Positions 7,176 through 7,592 of a stretch of DNA of 7,592 nt are shown piece after piece. Origin of the DNA: Caldifarciminota bacterium (GTDB lineage Bacteria; Hydrothermota; Tepidihabitantia; SM23-42). Position 1 is the first letter of the stretch, and each line of letters starts with the position of its first letter. The notes below the pieces were generated by a model. That model had not been told where the DNA came from. It worked only from the letters and a program-made list of their open reading frames with translations, and searched no databases. The position numbers and the translations under genes are program-made. Location of the stretch: positions 1 through 7,592 of the forward strand of contig JAGMEL010000061.1 of the NCBI GenBank assembly GCA_023128195.1. Direction: 5' to 3'.

Positions 7176-7248
7176 CAGGCCTGGAGGGATTTGAACCCCC
7201 AACCCTCCGGTTTGGAGCCGGATGCTCTACCGTTAGAGCTACAGGCCT
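7176..7248 (-). tRNA. trnW: tRNA-Trp (anticodon CCA)
   Basis: This 73-nucleotide cloverleaf on the minus strand has a perfect 7-bp acceptor stem AGGCCTG/CAGGCCT and a D-arm GCTC/GAGC with loop TAACGGTA. The anticodon arm is TCCGG/CCGGA with loop CTCCAAA (anticodon CCA at 7213-7215), followed by a five-base variable loop GGGTT and a T-arm GGGGG/CCCTC with loop TTCAAAT. The discriminator base is G, as expected for tryptophan tRNA. The 3' CCA is not encoded (next bases TTA), so a nucleotidyltransferase must add it. It sits between rpmG and secE, the usual site of trnW in this cluster, and must be cut out of a transcript shared with protein genes unless it has its own promoter, which I do not see. 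Confidence 0.97.
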
Positions 7249-7417
7249 ACGTTATTAAATTTCAAATTCAAAGCACTAAGCTCTAAACAAATTCCAATAT
7301 TAAAATTCAAGTGTTCTAAACGTTTTTTTGAATTTTGGTCATTTGGATTTAGAAATTGTTTAGGATTTAGTCCTGAGCTTGATTCAGGATCGATATTAGT
7401 ATTTAGCGTAGCGAGAT
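7249..7417. repeat. AT-rich spacer with imperfect inverted repeat, candidate dispersed intergenic repeat
   Basis: This 169-base gap between rpmG and tRNA-Trp contains no credible gene. Its plus strand is built from variations on AAATTC, TTTAG and ATTTGGA words. The segment 7283-7311 read in reverse complement resembles 7328-7364 (shared TTGAATTTT, ATTGGA/ATTTGGA and ATTGTTTAG blocks), giving a long imperfect hairpin around the AAACGTTT palindrome at 7318-7325. A perfect small palindrome lies at 7371-7389. The texture resembles low-complexity repeats that I recall between genes of many uncultured bacterial genomes; that it is repeated elsewhere in this genome is inference. It could alternatively be a one-off decayed insertion. 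Confidence 0.5.
7371..7389. repeat. Perfect 6-bp inverted repeat with 7-base loop
   Basis: TCCTGA, loop GCTTGAT, TCAGGA. It forms a stable short hairpin on either strand, 28 bases downstream of the rpmG stop. There is no T-run after it on the minus strand, so it is not a standard intrinsic terminator. It could still protect the rpmG mRNA 3' end or be the core of the surrounding repeat. Confidence 0.6.
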
Positions 7418-7564
7418 TCACTTAACCTCCTTGTGTAAAGTATGTTTGCGACAGAAACGACAGTACTTCTTAATTTCCAGGCGTTTCTGTTTCTTCTTAT
7501 TCTTGGTAGTCGTGTAATTTCTATTTTTGCACTTCTGGCATGCTAGTGTTATAATTACTCTCAT
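7418..7564 (-). CDS. rpmG: Large-subunit ribosomal protein bL33, zinc-binding form
   Basis: Small basic protein of the 50S subunit near the E site. Translating from the ATG at 7562-7564 to the TGA at 7418-7420 gives 48 residues: MRVIITLACQKCKNRNYTT..., then KKYCRFCRKHTLHKEVK. The two CxxC pairs (Cys9/Cys12 and Cys35/Cys38) mark the zinc-binding (C+) form, as opposed to the cysteine-free paralogue used in zinc shortage. Length and the HTLHKE ending are typical. It starts three bases after the tuf stop, and no clear Shine-Dalgarno sequence precedes it, which suggests translational coupling to tuf. The last codons contain AAGGAGG, but this simply encodes Lys-Glu-Val. Confidence 0.96.
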   Translation of the reverse strand: MRVIITLACQKCKNRNYTTTKNKKKQKRLEIKKYCRFCRKHTLHKEVK

Positions 7565-7567
7565 TGT

Positions 7568-7592
7568 TTATTCGATTATTTTTGTTGCGACG
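7568..7592 (-). CDS. tuf: Elongation factor Tu, last 7 codons (cut by window end)
   Basis: Upstream of rpmG the minus strand reads GTC GCA ACA AAA ATA ATC GAA TAA, that is Val-Ala-Thr-Lys-Ile-Ile-Glu-stop. This matches the nearly invariant EF-Tu C-terminus (VVTKIIE or VATKIIE), and tuf directly before rpmG, trnW, secE and nusG is a common bacterial order. Only the tail is in the window, so the call rests on seven residues plus gene order. EF-Tu delivers aminoacyl-tRNA to the ribosome. The three-base gap to rpmG means both are on one transcript. Confidence 0.8.

Noticed and set aside
7175..7248. Direct repeat ACAGGCCT at both ends of tRNA-Trp (7175-7182 and 7241-7248), like attachment sites
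   Set aside because: AGGCCT is its own reverse complement, so the two strands of the acceptor stem automatically read as a direct repeat. No integrase or foreign DNA is nearby.
1..7592. CRISPR array, insertion sequence, toxin-antitoxin or defence genes
   Set aside because: I saw no regularly spaced repeats, transposase, integrase or such gene pairs. Almost all of the window is taken up by essential translation and transcription genes.

Overview
The window is a contiguous stretch of the core bacterial transcription/translation locus. Every gene is read from the minus strand. In transcription order it runs tuf (last 7 codons), rpmG (L33), tRNA-Trp, secE, nusG, rplK (L11), rplA (L1), rplJ (L10), rplL (L7/L12), rpoB (beta) and rpoC (beta', first 180 codons, cut by the window start). 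Genes are assigned from family motifs read directly in the translations. The tuf tail, rpmG and the partial rpoC were translated by hand.

The DNA is AT-rich and unmistakably bacterial: bacterial RpoB/RpoC, separate L1/L10/L12 genes, and a tRNA whose CCA end is not encoded. RpoB has 1222 residues. It carries a long insertion between its hybrid-binding parts that matches the position of the one in E. coli and is absent from short beta subunits such as that of Thermus. Its lobe region, with a KEEAAKKIYTLLRSMAPP-like stretch, reminds me of the Bacteroidetes/Chlorobi-type (FCB) or a related uncultured lineage such as WOR-3. This phylum guess is inference from memory and weak.

Layout: 7418-7592 holds the tuf tail and rpmG, 3 bases apart. 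7249-7417 is a non-coding spacer with an AT-rich imperfect inverted repeat and a perfect small palindrome, and looks like a dispersed intergenic repeat. 7176-7248 is tRNA-Trp, with secE starting only 17 bases after its 3' end. From secE to rplL (7158-4381) the genes are packed with no usable spacer: 2 bases, 7 bases, then ATGA, TAATG and ATGA overlaps, mostly with strong Shine-Dalgarno sequences. The only sizeable gap in the 3' half is the 182-base rplL-rpoB spacer (4199-4380), which can be drawn as several hairpins with two competing closing stems. rpoB and rpoC overlap by 11 bases.

The genes jointly supply elongation and protein export (EF-Tu, SecE), transcription elongation control (NusG), the L11/L1/L10-L12 stalk region of the large ribosomal subunit, and the two large RNA polymerase subunits. 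I see no defence system, mobile gene, CRISPR or other novel system. The points worth a second look are the structured rplL-rpoB spacer, the intergenic repeat beside tRNA-Trp, natural substitutions in the rifampicin pocket of RpoB, the lack of room for L10- or L1-type mRNA leaders, and unusual translation starts at nusG, secE and rpmG.
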